NCBI RefSeq assembly: GCF_009707465.1
Contig: NZ_CP046120.1
Location: 2,137,501-2,201,500, forward strand
Direction of reading: 5' to 3'
Length of the DNA stretch: 64,000 nt
DNA from: Novosphingobium sp. Gsoil 351
Lineage (GTDB): Bacteria > Pseudomonadota > Alphaproteobacteria > Sphingomonadales > Sphingomonadaceae
Under the pieces are notes generated by a model. It searched no databases and was not told the origin of the DNA. It saw nothing but the letters and a program-made list of their open reading frames with translations. This document shows positions 43,108 through 51,108 of this stretch, in pieces; the first letter of the stretch is position 1; each line of letters opens with the position of its first letter. Both the position numbers and the translations under genes were made by a program.

Positions 43108-43758
43108 GTGAACCGTGACGGCCCGTTGACCGGCCTGCTTGGCGGCAGCTTCAATCCCGCGCATCGCGGCCACCGCCGCATCAGCCTGTTCGCGCTGCGT
43201 CGGCTGGGGCTGGACGAGGTGTGGTGGCTGGTCTCACCTGGTAATCCGCTCAAGCCGGTCGAAGGCATGGCACCGCTGTCCACACGGGTCGCCGCGGCGC
43301 GCGATCAGGCGCGGCGGGCTCCGATCCGGGTCACCGCGATCGAACGCGAGCTGGGCACGCGCTTCACCGTCGATACCCTGCGCGCACTGGTTCGGCGCTA
43401 TCCCGAGCGACGCTTCGTGTGGCTGATGGGCAGCGACAATCTCGCCCAGTTCCACCGCTGGAAAGACTGGCGCGGGATCGCCGCGGCGATGCCGATTGCG
43501 GTGATCGCGCGTCCGGGGTATGATGCCGCCGCCATGGCGAGCCCCGCGATGGCCTGGCTGGGCCGCTATCGCCGGCGACCCGAGACCCTGAAAGACCCGG
43601 CGAGACGGAGTTTGCCCGCGCTGTACCTGTTGCGTTTCGATCCCGATCCGCGCTCGGCCACCGTGATTCGCTCCGCCGATCCCCACTGGCATCGTCGTTT
43701 TGCCGTCGCCACGCGCGATGGCGTCACGCATCGCCCGATCCCGGCTGACCCCGCCTGA
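43108..43758 (+). CDS. nadD: Nicotinate-nucleotide adenylyltransferase NadD
   Basis: The enzyme adenylylates nicotinate mononucleotide in NAD biosynthesis. The 216-residue protein has GGSFNPAHRGHRRIS with the HxGH nucleotide-transfer motif, VSPGNPLKP, and MGSDNLAQFHRWKDW. The start is a GTG at 43108, 10 bp after the aldo/keto reductase stop. RsfS and RlmH follow in the usual alphaproteobacterial order. Confidence 0.94.
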   Translation: MNRDGPLTGLLGGSFNPAHRGHRRISLFALRRLGLDEVWWLVSPGNPLKPVEGMAPLSTRVAAARDQARRAPIRVTAIERELGTRFTVDTLRALVRRYPERRFVWLMGSDNLAQFHRWKDWRGIAAAMPIAVIARPGYDAAAMASPAMAWLGRYRRRPETLKDPARRSLPALYLLRFDPDPRSATVIRSADPHWHRRFAVATRDGVTHRPIPADPA

Positions 43759-43852
43759 TCGCGCGGCCATCCCTTGTCCCACTGGCCTTACGGCCGCGCT
43801 GGGGCATATTTCGGTCCATGATAACCCGGCATGAGGAGCCACTTCGACCCAT

Positions 43853-44254
43853 ATGACGCCGCTTGAATCGCTGCCGGCCACTGCCGCTGCCGCCCCGCCT
43901 CCCGCACCGGTGGGCGAATCGCCGCTCCACACGCTGGTGCTGACCTCGCTCGACGACGATCAGGCGCAGGAGGTGATTTCGATCCCGCTCGACGGCAAAT
44001 CCTCGATCGCCGATCACATGGTCATCGCCTCCGGCCGCTCGACCCGCCAGGTCGCGGCGATGGCGCAGAAGCTGGCCGAGCGGATCAAGCAGGCCGGAAT
44101 GGGGCCGGTCCGGCTCGAGGGACTGCCCGCTGCCGACTGGGTGCTGATCGACGCGGGCGACGTGGTCGTCCACCTTTTCCGCCCCGAAGTGCGCAGCTTC
44201 TACAACCTCGAACGGATGTGGGCATTCGGCGACGCACCGCCGGCGGCGGCATAA
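43853..44254 (+). CDS. rsfS: Ribosomal silencing factor RsfS
   Basis: RsfS binds ribosomal protein uL14 and blocks subunit joining when nutrients are low. The 133-residue product shows ADHMVIASGRSTRQVAAMAQKL, the DWVLIDAGDVVVHLFRPEVRSFYNLERMW-type core (here in two pieces) and normal length. It sits between nadD and rlmH, the conserved arrangement. Confidence 0.93.
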   Translation: MTPLESLPATAAAAPPPAPVGESPLHTLVLTSLDDDQAQEVISIPLDGKSSIADHMVIASGRSTRQVAAMAQKLAERIKQAGMGPVRLEGLPAADWVLIDAGDVVVHLFRPEVRSFYNLERMWAFGDAPPAAA

Positions 44255-44280
44255 GCCCGAAGTCAAATCCCAACCCTATC

Positions 44281-44360
44281 ATCCCGAGCAAAAGGCGAGG
44301 GATCGCGCGGAACGGTCGAGCAAGGTCCATGGTGTCTCGACTTCGCTCGACACGAGCGGG
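44281..44360. repeat. Composite intergenic repeat, copy 2 (REP-like)
   Basis: ATCCC (44281-44285) pairs with GGGAT (44299-44303), and TCGACTTCGCTCGACA (44337-44352) is a near-palindrome. Both modules recur in the gap at 16847-16941 in the other orientation, where 15 of 16 core bases match. It lies between rsfS and rlmH and has no coding capacity. Confidence 0.5.
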
Positions 44361-44381
44361 GTTGGGGGCAAAGAAGGCCGC

Positions 44382-44804
44382 ATGCTGCTCCACGTTGTCG
44401 CCCGAGGCAAAATTGCGCGTTCGCCCGAGGCTGAGCTGGTCCAGCGCTACTCCAAACGAATCGTGTGGCCGCTAAAGATCAGCGAACTGCCCGAACGAGG
44501 CGGGAGCGTTGCGACACCGCCCACCCCCTGCCGCACCATCGTCCTCGACGAGCGCGGGCGCGACCTGACGTCGGCCGAATTCGCCGCGCTGCTCTCGCGT
44601 TGGCGCGACGACGGGGTGCGCGAGGCGCGGTTCTGGATCGGCGCGGCGGACGGCCACGACGAGATCCTGCGCGGCTCGGCCGACCTGCTCGTGCGCTTCG
44701 GCGCGGCAACCTGGCCGCATCTGCTGGCGCGGGCGATGCTGCTCGAACAGTTGTGGCGCGCGACCAGCATTATCGCTGGCCATCCCTATCATCGCGAAGG
44801 ATAA
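44382..44804 (+). CDS. rlmH: 23S rRNA (pseudouridine1915-N3)-methyltransferase RlmH
   Basis: RlmH is a SPOUT-class methylase that acts on pseudouridine 1915 of 23S rRNA in 70S ribosomes. The 140-residue protein has MLLHVVARGKIARSPEAELV, VLDERGRDLTSAEFAALL, FWIGAADGHDEIL and the terminal AGHPYHREG needed for knot formation. It is slightly shorter than many homologues but the ends are intact. It follows rsfS. Confidence 0.93.
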   Translation: MLLHVVARGKIARSPEAELVQRYSKRIVWPLKISELPERGGSVATPPTPCRTIVLDERGRDLTSAEFAALLSRWRDDGVREARFWIGAADGHDEILRGSADLLVRFGAATWPHLLARAMLLEQLWRATSIIAGHPYHREG

Positions 44805-44817
44805 GCGGCGGCGCACC

Positions 44818-46044
44818 ATGACGTCGCGCTCCACCCCCGTTTCCGCCCCCATTTGCGCCATTGTTGCACTAGCGCTGGCGGTCGCAGCGGGGGTCGGCCA
44901 GGCGCAGGCACCAGTCCTGAACGCCGGTGACGACCCTCGCGGTGCGCTGGCCGCCGCCCTGACCGAGCAGCGCTTTGCCGCCGCCAGGGCTGGCCGGTTG
45001 GAGACTGCGGCGGCGCAAGCCTCCGCTGCCGCGGATCGCACCGCGCAGGCGACCGCCGCCTTGGCCGCGCGTATCCAGCAAGCCGAAGCGGGAGTGGCCG
45101 CGGGCGAGGCGCGGATCGCGCTGATCGAACGTCAGCGGGCGAGCTTGCGCGATTCGCTCGCGGTGCGTCAGGCCCCGCTCGTCCGCCTCACCGCCGCGCT
45201 CCAACTGATGTCGCGCCGCCCGCTGGGGCTAAGCGTGGTCCGGCCGGGGTCCTTGCGCGATATGGTCCACTTGCGCGCGGTGCTTGAATCGATGCTCCCC
45301 GCGGTGCGCCGCCAGACCGCGGGGTTGCGCGCCGGAATTCTCCGCGCGCGCCAGCTTCAGGCGGCGGTCCGCCAGGCTCAGTCGGGACTGCGGGGCGATC
45401 AGGCGCGGCTGGCCGAGCGCCGCGCGGCCCTGGTCGGGATCGAGACCCGCCAGCGGTTGAGCTCGCGAGCGGCAAGGGGGGACGCCAACCGCGAGGCCGA
45501 CCGGGCCCTGGCACTGGCCGAGGAAGCGCGCGACCTGACGTCGCTGATGGGGACCCTCGAGCAGGCCGGAGCGCTGCGCCAGCGCCTCGCTGCGCTGCCC
45601 GGCCCCATGCTGCGGCCGGCCCAGCCGGGGGCGGCGCGGATCGAGGTTTCGCCCGTAGCCTCGCCAACCGCCGGGCTCGACTACATCCTCCCGCTCGCGG
45701 GAACGATCGTCACCGGTTTCGGCGAGGCTTCGAGCGGCGGGGGTTCGCGTTCGCGCGGGATCACCATTGCCGCAAGAAGCGGCGCCCAGGTGATCGCCCC
45801 CGCCGCCGGCCGGGTAGCGTTCGCCGGCCGCTACAAGGGCTTCGGGCAGATCGCCATCATCGAACACGACGGCGGCTGGACCACGCTGATCACCGATCTC
45901 GCGGCCGTTGCGCCCGCGGTCGGCGACCGCGTTGTCCAAGGCGCCCCGCTCGGCGTCGCCGGCCCGGGCAGTCCTCGCGTCACCATCGAGTTGCGAAAGA
46001 ACGGCGCGCCGGTCGACGTCCTCGCCGCCATCTCCAGGCGTTGA
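44818..46044 (+). CDS. EnvC/NlpD-like murein hydrolase activator with degenerate LytM domain
   Basis: The 408-residue secreted protein has a signal peptide (VGQAQA, about residue 31), a long Ala/Arg/Gln-rich coiled coil (about 45-260) and a C-terminal LytM-fold domain. The zinc ligands of active M23 enzymes are missing: the expected HxGID reads RGITIAARSG, and the final HLHFE reads TIELRKNG. It is therefore most likely a non-enzymatic activator of amidases at the division site, like E. coli EnvC. It precedes the ctpA protease, another common partner. Confidence 0.88.
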   Translation: MTSRSTPVSAPICAIVALALAVAAGVGQAQAPVLNAGDDPRGALAAALTEQRFAAARAGRLETAAAQASAAADRTAQATAALAARIQQAEAGVAAGEARIALIERQRASLRDSLAVRQAPLVRLTAALQLMSRRPLGLSVVRPGSLRDMVHLRAVLESMLPAVRRQTAGLRAGILRARQLQAAVRQAQSGLRGDQARLAERRAALVGIETRQRLSSRAARGDANREADRALALAEEARDLTSLMGTLEQAGALRQRLAALPGPMLRPAQPGAARIEVSPVASPTAGLDYILPLAGTIVTGFGEASSGGGSRSRGITIAARSGAQVIAPAAGRVAFAGRYKGFGQIAIIEHDGGWTTLITDLAAVAPAVGDRVVQGAPLGVAGPGSPRVTIELRKNGAPVDVLAAISRR

Positions 46045-46112
46045 TCGATGCCCATCTGGCGTTAAGCTCGGCGCATCTATACATTGGCGGCAATCCGCCC
46101 GAGGCATTTCCC

Positions 46113-47453
46113 ATGACCAAACCCAGATTCGCCAACCTTCTGCGCGCCGCCACGCTGGTCAGCGCGGTGGCTCTGCTGCCTGCGGCGACCGCCGGGCTCG
46201 CCGCGGTCGATGCCTCGGCCAGCCCCGAATTCGCCAAGCTGCTTGCGGTCTACCAGCGGATCAAGTCGAGCTATGTCGAGCCGGTGGACGACGACAAGCT
46301 GATCAAGGGCGCGATCGACGGGATGCTCGCCAGCCTCGATCCGCACAGCAGTTACCTCGACGCACGCGATTTCGAGAATCTGCGTACCCAGACCGATGGC
46401 GCCTACGGCGGACTGGGGCTGTCGGTGACGATGGATGACGGCGCGGTCAAGATCATCGCCCCGACCCGCGAAAGCCCTGCCGACAAGGCGGGATTGAAGG
46501 CGGGCGACTTCATCACCCATCTCGACGGCAAGCTGATCTACGGCGGCACGCTCGACGAGGCGGTCGACCGGATGCGCGGCGAGCCCGGAACGCCGATCCG
46601 CCTGTCGATCTTCCGTCCCGGCCGCGACGAACCATTCGATGTGACGATCACCCGGGCGATCATCGATCTCAAGCCCGTCGACTGGGAGGTCAAGGACAAC
46701 GTCGGGATCATCACCGTGTCCAGCTTCAGCGCCGATGTCGGCAGCGACGTCGGCGAGGCGATGAAGGGCATCCGCGCCAAGCTGGGAGGCAAGGCCCCCG
46801 TGGGGATCGTCCTCGATCTGCGCCAGAACCCCGGCGGGCTGCTCGATGAGGCGGTGGCGCTGTCCGACGAGTTCCTCGACAAGGGCGTGATCGTCTCGCA
46901 GCGCGGGCGTTACGCGCGCGACAACGAGACCTACAACGCGCAGGCCGGCGAGCTGGCCCGCGGCATCCCGATGGTTGTGCTGATCGATGCCGGCTCGGCC
47001 TCGGCCAGCGAAATCGTGGCCGGGGCCCTGCAGGACCAGCATCGCGCGCTGGTGATGGGTGAGCGCAGCTTTGGCAAGGGAAGCGTCCAGACGCTGCTCC
47101 CGTTGTCGCGCTCGACCGCGCTCAAGCTGACCACCGCGCGCTACTACACCCCCTCGGGCCGTTCGGTGCAGGAAGGCGGGATCGAGCCGGACATCGCGGT
47201 GCCGCAGATCTCCGACCCCGACATGCGCGCCCGCGCCGCGCGCTCGTACCGCGAGAGCGACTTGCGCGGTCACCTGATCAACGAGGTCGATCTCGACGAA
47301 AAGGCGCTCGAGGTCGACAAGGTCCAGGACCCGCGCTTCAGGATGACCGCGGAGGAACTCAAGGCCAAGGGCATCGATGACTTCCAGATGTTCTATGCAA
47401 TCAAGACCATTCGCAACACCGCCCCCGGAGCTCTTCTGGCGGCCCGGCGATAA
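46113..47453 (+). CDS. ctpA: Carboxyl-terminal processing protease, S41 family (CtpA/Prc)
   Basis: This periplasmic serine protease trims C-termini and degrades envelope proteins. The 446-residue product has a signal peptide (ATAGLAAVDA region), a PDZ domain (GGLGLSVTMDDGAVKIIAP, ADKAGLKAGDFITHLDGK) and the S41 catalytic core, with the serine in DAGSASASEIVAG near residue 298 and the lysine in RSFGKGSVQTL near residue 323. The ATG at 46113 begins a credible signal peptide. EnvC-like and CtpA proteins are often neighbours and functionally linked. Confidence 0.93.
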   Translation: MTKPRFANLLRAATLVSAVALLPAATAGLAAVDASASPEFAKLLAVYQRIKSSYVEPVDDDKLIKGAIDGMLASLDPHSSYLDARDFENLRTQTDGAYGGLGLSVTMDDGAVKIIAPTRESPADKAGLKAGDFITHLDGKLIYGGTLDEAVDRMRGEPGTPIRLSIFRPGRDEPFDVTITRAIIDLKPVDWEVKDNVGIITVSSFSADVGSDVGEAMKGIRAKLGGKAPVGIVLDLRQNPGGLLDEAVALSDEFLDKGVIVSQRGRYARDNETYNAQAGELARGIPMVVLIDAGSASASEIVAGALQDQHRALVMGERSFGKGSVQTLLPLSRSTALKLTTARYYTPSGRSVQEGGIEPDIAVPQISDPDMRARAARSYRESDLRGHLINEVDLDEKALEVDKVQDPRFRMTAEELKAKGIDDFQMFYAIKTIRNTAPGALLAARR

Positions 47454-47484
47454 TCGTGGGGCGCTGATACTGGTCCGCAAGGCG

Positions 47485-47955
47485 ATGAACCCGAACCGGC
47501 TGGCTTACCTGCTAGCGCTGCTGATCCCGGCCGCGCTCCTCGGCGGAGCTTTGATCGCGCAATACGGGTTTGGGCTGCCGCCGTGCGAGATGTGCTGGTG
47601 GCAGCGCTATCCACACATCGTCGCGCTCGCCCTGGCGGCGCTCGCTTGGCTGACGAAGCGCGATGCCTTGGTGGCGCTGGCGGCCGTCGCGATCCTCGTT
47701 TCCGGGGCAATCGGCGCGTTCCATGCCGGGGTCGAGTACAACTGGTGGGAAGGCGTCACCGCCTGCACCGCCAATGCCGCGGCGGGCGGCGACCCGCTCG
47801 CGTCGATCATGGCCGCGCCGATCGTGCGCTGCGATGTCGCGCCGTGGACCCTGGGTGGCGTTTCGCTCGCCGGGTTCAATTTCCTGATTTCGACGGCGGC
47901 GGGGATCGCGATCCTGTTCCTGATCCGCCGTCGTTCGCGTAAGGCCGTCAGATGA
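47485..47955 (+). CDS. dsbB: Disulfide bond formation protein B, DsbB family
   Basis: DsbB is an inner-membrane quinone-linked oxidase that reoxidises DsbA. The 156-residue protein has four membrane spans, the first catalytic pair in PPCEMCWWQR near residues 33-36, and a periplasmic second pair (ACTANA near 94, VRCDVA near 116). The ATG at 47485 gives normal family length. Its stop overlaps the coq7 start by 4 bp. Confidence 0.92.
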   Translation: MNPNRLAYLLALLIPAALLGGALIAQYGFGLPPCEMCWWQRYPHIVALALAALAWLTKRDALVALAAVAILVSGAIGAFHAGVEYNWWEGVTACTANAAAGGDPLASIMAAPIVRCDVAPWTLGGVSLAGFNFLISTAAGIAILFLIRRRSRKAVR

Positions 47956-48461
47956 GCAAATCGTCGCGAATGCTGCGGGTCGATCAGGCTGGCGAATACG
48001 GCGCGACGCGAATCTACGCGGGCCAGCTCGCGGTGATGGGCGATCGCGCGCCGCACGCTGCCGAAATCGCAACGATGGCCACGCAAGAGGCGGAACATCG
48101 CGCGCGCTTCGACGCGCTCATCGCGAGCCGCGGGGTGCGTCCGACTGCGCTCCAGCCGCTATGGAGCGCGGCTGGTTATGCGCTTGGCGCGGCGAGCGCG
48201 CTGATCGGGCCGGAGGCGGCAATGGCGTGCACTGCCGCGATCGAAACCGAGATCGATCGGCACTATTCAGACCAGCTTGACCAACTGGGCGACGAGGATC
48301 CCGAGCTGTCTGCGATGATCGCCGAATTCCGCGACGACGAGCGCGAGCATCACGCCACCGCCATCGCATCAGGGGCGGAGCGGGCGCCCGCCTATCCGCT
48401 GCTTTCGGGGGTGATACGGCTCGGGTGCCGGATGGCGATTCGGCTCTCGGAGCGCATCTGA
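47952..48461 (+). CDS. coq7: Demethoxyubiquinone hydroxylase Coq7/UbiF type
   Basis: This di-iron monooxygenase adds the C6 hydroxyl in ubiquinone synthesis. The 169-residue protein has the carboxylate and histidine ligands in RVDQAGEYGATRIY, TQEAEHRARF, CTAAIETEIDRHY and FRDDEREHHATA, all expected for the di-iron site. It overlaps dsbB by ATGA. Its presence fits an aerobic Q10-type alphaproteobacterium. Confidence 0.94.
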   Translation: MSKSSRMLRVDQAGEYGATRIYAGQLAVMGDRAPHAAEIATMATQEAEHRARFDALIASRGVRPTALQPLWSAAGYALGAASALIGPEAAMACTAAIETEIDRHYSDQLDQLGDEDPELSAMIAEFRDDEREHHATAIASGAERAPAYPLLSGVIRLGCRMAIRLSERI

Positions 48462-48549
48462 GCGGAACATTGGGCGCACTCGCTCGCTTCATGATGCATT
48501 CACCGCCGCGAGGCGCTAATCCTTTGGCCAAACCAGCAGGAACAGCTCG

Positions 48550-49110
48550 ATGATCAGGACCGCCGCCCTCTTCGCCCTCAGCTCGTTTGCGTTGCTTGTC
48601 GCGCCCGGCCCCGCGCTGGCGCAAGCCGATGGCGAGAAGGTGAATCAGTTGATCGTCTATGGCGACGACCCCTGCCCACAATCGAGCGCGGATCAGATCA
48701 CTGTTTGCGCGCGCAAGGGCGAATCCGAACGATATCGCATTCCCGAACCGCTGCGGGGCGACCCGCTCTCGCCCAAGAATGAGGCGTGGACAGACCGAGT
48801 GCAGGCATACGAGACCGTCGGCGCCCAAGGCATTTCGAGCTGTTCGCCCGTCGGTTCGGGCGGGGCGACAGGGTGCATGGCCAAGCTGATCGACACCGCC
48901 TACGCCGAGAAGCGCCAGGGTAGCGACACCCGCTTCGGTGCCCTGATCGAAGCCGAACGCGCCAAGCGCCTGTCGACCATCGACGCCGATGCCGCCGCCA
49001 CCCAGGCTCGGGTGGAGCAGCTCGAAAAGGAATACGACGCCAAGATCAAGGCCGAGCGCGATGCCGAAACTCCCGGCACCGTCGCGCCCCTCCCTGCGCC
49101 TGGCAACTAG
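48550..49110 (+). CDS. Secreted hypothetical protein with Cys pairs and C-terminal coiled coil
   Basis: The 186-residue protein has a signal peptide ending ALA-QA near residue 25. The mature chain opens with VYGDDPCPQSSADQITVCARKG, has a second cysteine pair (SSCSPVG, TGCMAKL), and ends in a long charged helix (ARVEQLEKEYDAKIKAERDAET). It resembles hypothetical proteins of sphingomonads; function is unknown. An AGGAAC lies upstream of the ATG. Confidence 0.8.
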   Translation: MIRTAALFALSSFALLVAPGPALAQADGEKVNQLIVYGDDPCPQSSADQITVCARKGESERYRIPEPLRGDPLSPKNEAWTDRVQAYETVGAQGISSCSPVGSGGATGCMAKLIDTAYAEKRQGSDTRFGALIEAERAKRLSTIDADAAATQARVEQLEKEYDAKIKAERDAETPGTVAPLPAPGN

Positions 49111-49297
49111 CCCCTGAACTTTCTGGTTTGGGTGGGCGCCAAGCGGCGGCGTTCGACCGACCGCGCTCAGAAAACGCTTGAGCGCATTTTGCAAAACCCC
49201 GGTAACCTATTGAGCAACCAAACGTATTGCGTACGCCAGGCTAAGGCGATGTCCTGAGCCCGGCTAGGTGCACCCGGAATCGTTTTTAGGAGCAATC

Positions 49298-49513
49298 ATG
49301 AGGAAACTTCTCACCGCCGCCGCTGCGGCTTTTCTGGTCGCGGGAACAGGGGCTCACGCCGCCGCGCCGGTGCGGGCTGCTGCACCAATTGAAAATGCCA
49401 GCGAAATGTCTGGCGAGGGCCTTCCGCTCAGCGTGATTCTGGTGCTCGCGGCTGTTCTCGGCGGCGCGATCTACCTGCTGGTCGATGGCAACGATTCGCC
49501 AGACAGCCCCTGA
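49298..49513 (+). CDS. Tiny secreted/membrane protein with DSPDSP tail, copy 1
   Basis: The 71-residue protein has a signal-like first segment (AAAAAFLVAGTGAHA), an RAAAPIENASEMSGEG linker, one C-terminal membrane span (SVILVLAAVLGGAIYLLV) and the tail DGNDSPDSP. AGGAG sits 5 nt before the ATG. It is clearly related to the next gene (same APxRAAAPI motif, span and DSPDSP ending). No function is known; the pair borders a polysaccharide locus. Confidence 0.8.
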   Translation: MRKLLTAAAAAFLVAGTGAHAAAPVRAAAPIENASEMSGEGLPLSVILVLAAVLGGAIYLLVDGNDSPDSP

Positions 49514-49517
49514 ACTC

Positions 49518-49541
49518 TGCGAGTCACTCGCACTCTATTTT
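49518..49541 (+). terminator. Small hairpin between the two DSPDSP genes, possible attenuator
   Basis: TGCGAG-TCA-CTCGCA is a perfect 6-bp stem with a 3-base loop followed by CTCTATTTT. It could lower readthrough from the first to the second small gene. Confidence 0.4.
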
Positions 49542-49561
49542 CAGATTCAGGAGTTAGGTTT

Positions 49562-49783
49562 ATGAAGAAGTTGGTTACTAGCGCGCTCTTGGCGTTTTCT
49601 CTTGTTGCCGCGCCAGTCGCGACTGCCCAGACCGCACCGTTCCGCGCCGCCGCTCCAATTTCCGGAGATGCCAGCGAAATCGGTGGCGGCGAAGGCGGAG
49701 GATTGATCCTTGCGGTTATTATCGTTGCGGGGATCATCGCCGCGATTTTAGCGCAGGAAGACGATTCTCCCGACAGCCCCTGA
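49562..49783 (+). CDS. Tiny secreted/membrane protein with DSPDSP tail, copy 2
   Basis: This 73-residue paralogue has a signal-like segment (LLAFSLVAAPVATA), APFRAAAPISGDASEIGGGEGGG, a membrane span (LILAVIIVAGIIAAIL), and the tail AQEDDSPDSP. CAGGAG about 9 nt upstream supports the ATG at 49562. The shared ends and diverged middles point to an old tandem duplication under selection on the RAAAPI and DSPDSP motifs. Confidence 0.8.
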   Translation: MKKLVTSALLAFSLVAAPVATAQTAPFRAAAPISGDASEIGGGEGGGLILAVIIVAGIIAAILAQEDDSPDSP

Positions 49784-49814
49784 TCAGAGCTGCTCCACAC
49801 GCCCGCAACCACAC

Positions 49815-49850
49815 GAGCCGGCGGGTCCGCAATGACTCGCCGGTTCTTTT
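49815..49850 (+). terminator. Rho-independent terminator after the DSPDSP pair
   Basis: GAGCCGGCG pairs with CGCCGGTTC (one G-T wobble, 14-base loop) and is followed directly by TTTT. It isolates the two small genes from the downstream wecB remnant. Confidence 0.75.
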
Positions 49851-49927
49851 GCGGATGCCGAGTTCGACCTTGAAGCACTGTGGCCAGCGGATTGCGGCGC
49901 TTCGGTCTCTCTCCTAAGCGTGCGGCG

Positions 49928-51037
49928 ATGGCCGCCCGTAAGATCCTGACCGTCTTCGGGACCCGGCCCGAGGCAATCAAACTCTTTCCGCTGCTCCATG
50001 CGCTGACTGACGATCCTCGGTTCATTTCGTTCGCGTGTGTTTCGGCGCAGCATCGCGCGATGCTCGATCAGGTTCTGGATATCGCCGGATCATGCCCGTG
50101 CACGATCTCGACCTGTTGCGCCCCGATCAGACGCTCGACGTGCTCCACCGCGACGCTGCTGACCGGCCTGGGCAGGGTGATGGACGCCGAGAACCCCGAT
50201 TGGGTTGTGATCCAGGGTGACGTCGCGACGGCCATGGCGTGCGCACTATCGGCCTTTTCTCGCAAAATTTCGGTCGCTCATGTGGAGGCGAGGCTACGCA
50301 GCGGCCCAATCCACCCGCCGTGGCCCGATGAGGTCACCCGCAAGATATCGGCACGATTGCTGAGCTGCACTGGCCCCGACCAAGACCGCCGCGGCCGCGC
50401 TTAGCGCCAAGAACATCGCGCCCGCAAGCGTGCACGTCTCTGGCAACTCGGTGATCGACACAATGCACTGGATCGTTGCCAAAGGCAAAACCGGTCCGGC
50501 TCTCGTCACTGGTTTTGCCGAGCTCGAGGCACGCTTTTACGGCACACGGATCATCGGCCTGACCAGCCACAGTCGCGAAAACTCTGGGGAAGGCAGGCGC
50601 GCTATCGCTGACCCGGGAAAGCGGATCGCCGCTCGGCTCGACGTGGCAGTTGTTTTCCCAGTCCACCTCAACCCCACACGTCCGCGCAGTGATGGAAGCC
50701 GAGTTGGTGGGCTTTGACAGCGTTGCGCTGGTCAAACCCCTCGACCATCGGCACTTTGCCCGACTTATCGCCCTCGGCTCGCTGATGGCGACCGATAGCG
50801 GCCGGTGCAGGATTACGCACCCGCGCGCGGTAAGTCGCTTCTGGTAATGCGCGAGACTACGGAGCGACGGTAGGGCGTGAAGGAAGGAACGACGCCGTTG
50901 GCCGGCACAAATGCGAACCGAATCGTAGCGGAAACTCTGCGCTTGCTCGACGATGGGCAGGATATTTCGCAATGGCGCGCGACCAGAACCCGTGTGGGAC
51001 AGGCAAGCGGAACAACGGATCTCGGGGTTCGTGGCAC
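49928..51037 (+). pseudogene. wecB: Decayed UDP-N-acetylglucosamine 2-epimerase (wecB remnant)
   Basis: Reading across three frames gives WecB pieces in the right order: ILTVFGTRPEAIKLFPLLHA, VHDLDLLRPDQTLDVL, LTGLGRVMDAENPDWVVIQGD, APTKTAAAALSAKNIAP, VHVSGNSVIDTMHWIVAKG, VVFPVHLNP, VMEAELVGFDSVALVKPLD, LLVMRETTER and NRIVAETLRLLDDG. The frame changes at least five times and there is an in-frame stop after MRETTERR. Conserved residues are also lost (e.g. VEARLRSG for VEAGLRSG). The intact paralogue is at 53779. The remnant sits directly before wecC, the usual place of the working gene. Confidence 0.92.
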
Positions 51038-51108
51038 AAAGCAAAGGCCGTCCGAATTGCTGAGCATCGTTACCCAAATCTTCACCGCACACTGCCATCT
51101 GGCGAGCC

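Noticed and set aside
43097..43115. CCACGTGAA at the nadD start as a third parS site
   Set aside because: Only the CACGTG core and a few flanking bases match; the outer parS bases are wrong on both sides.
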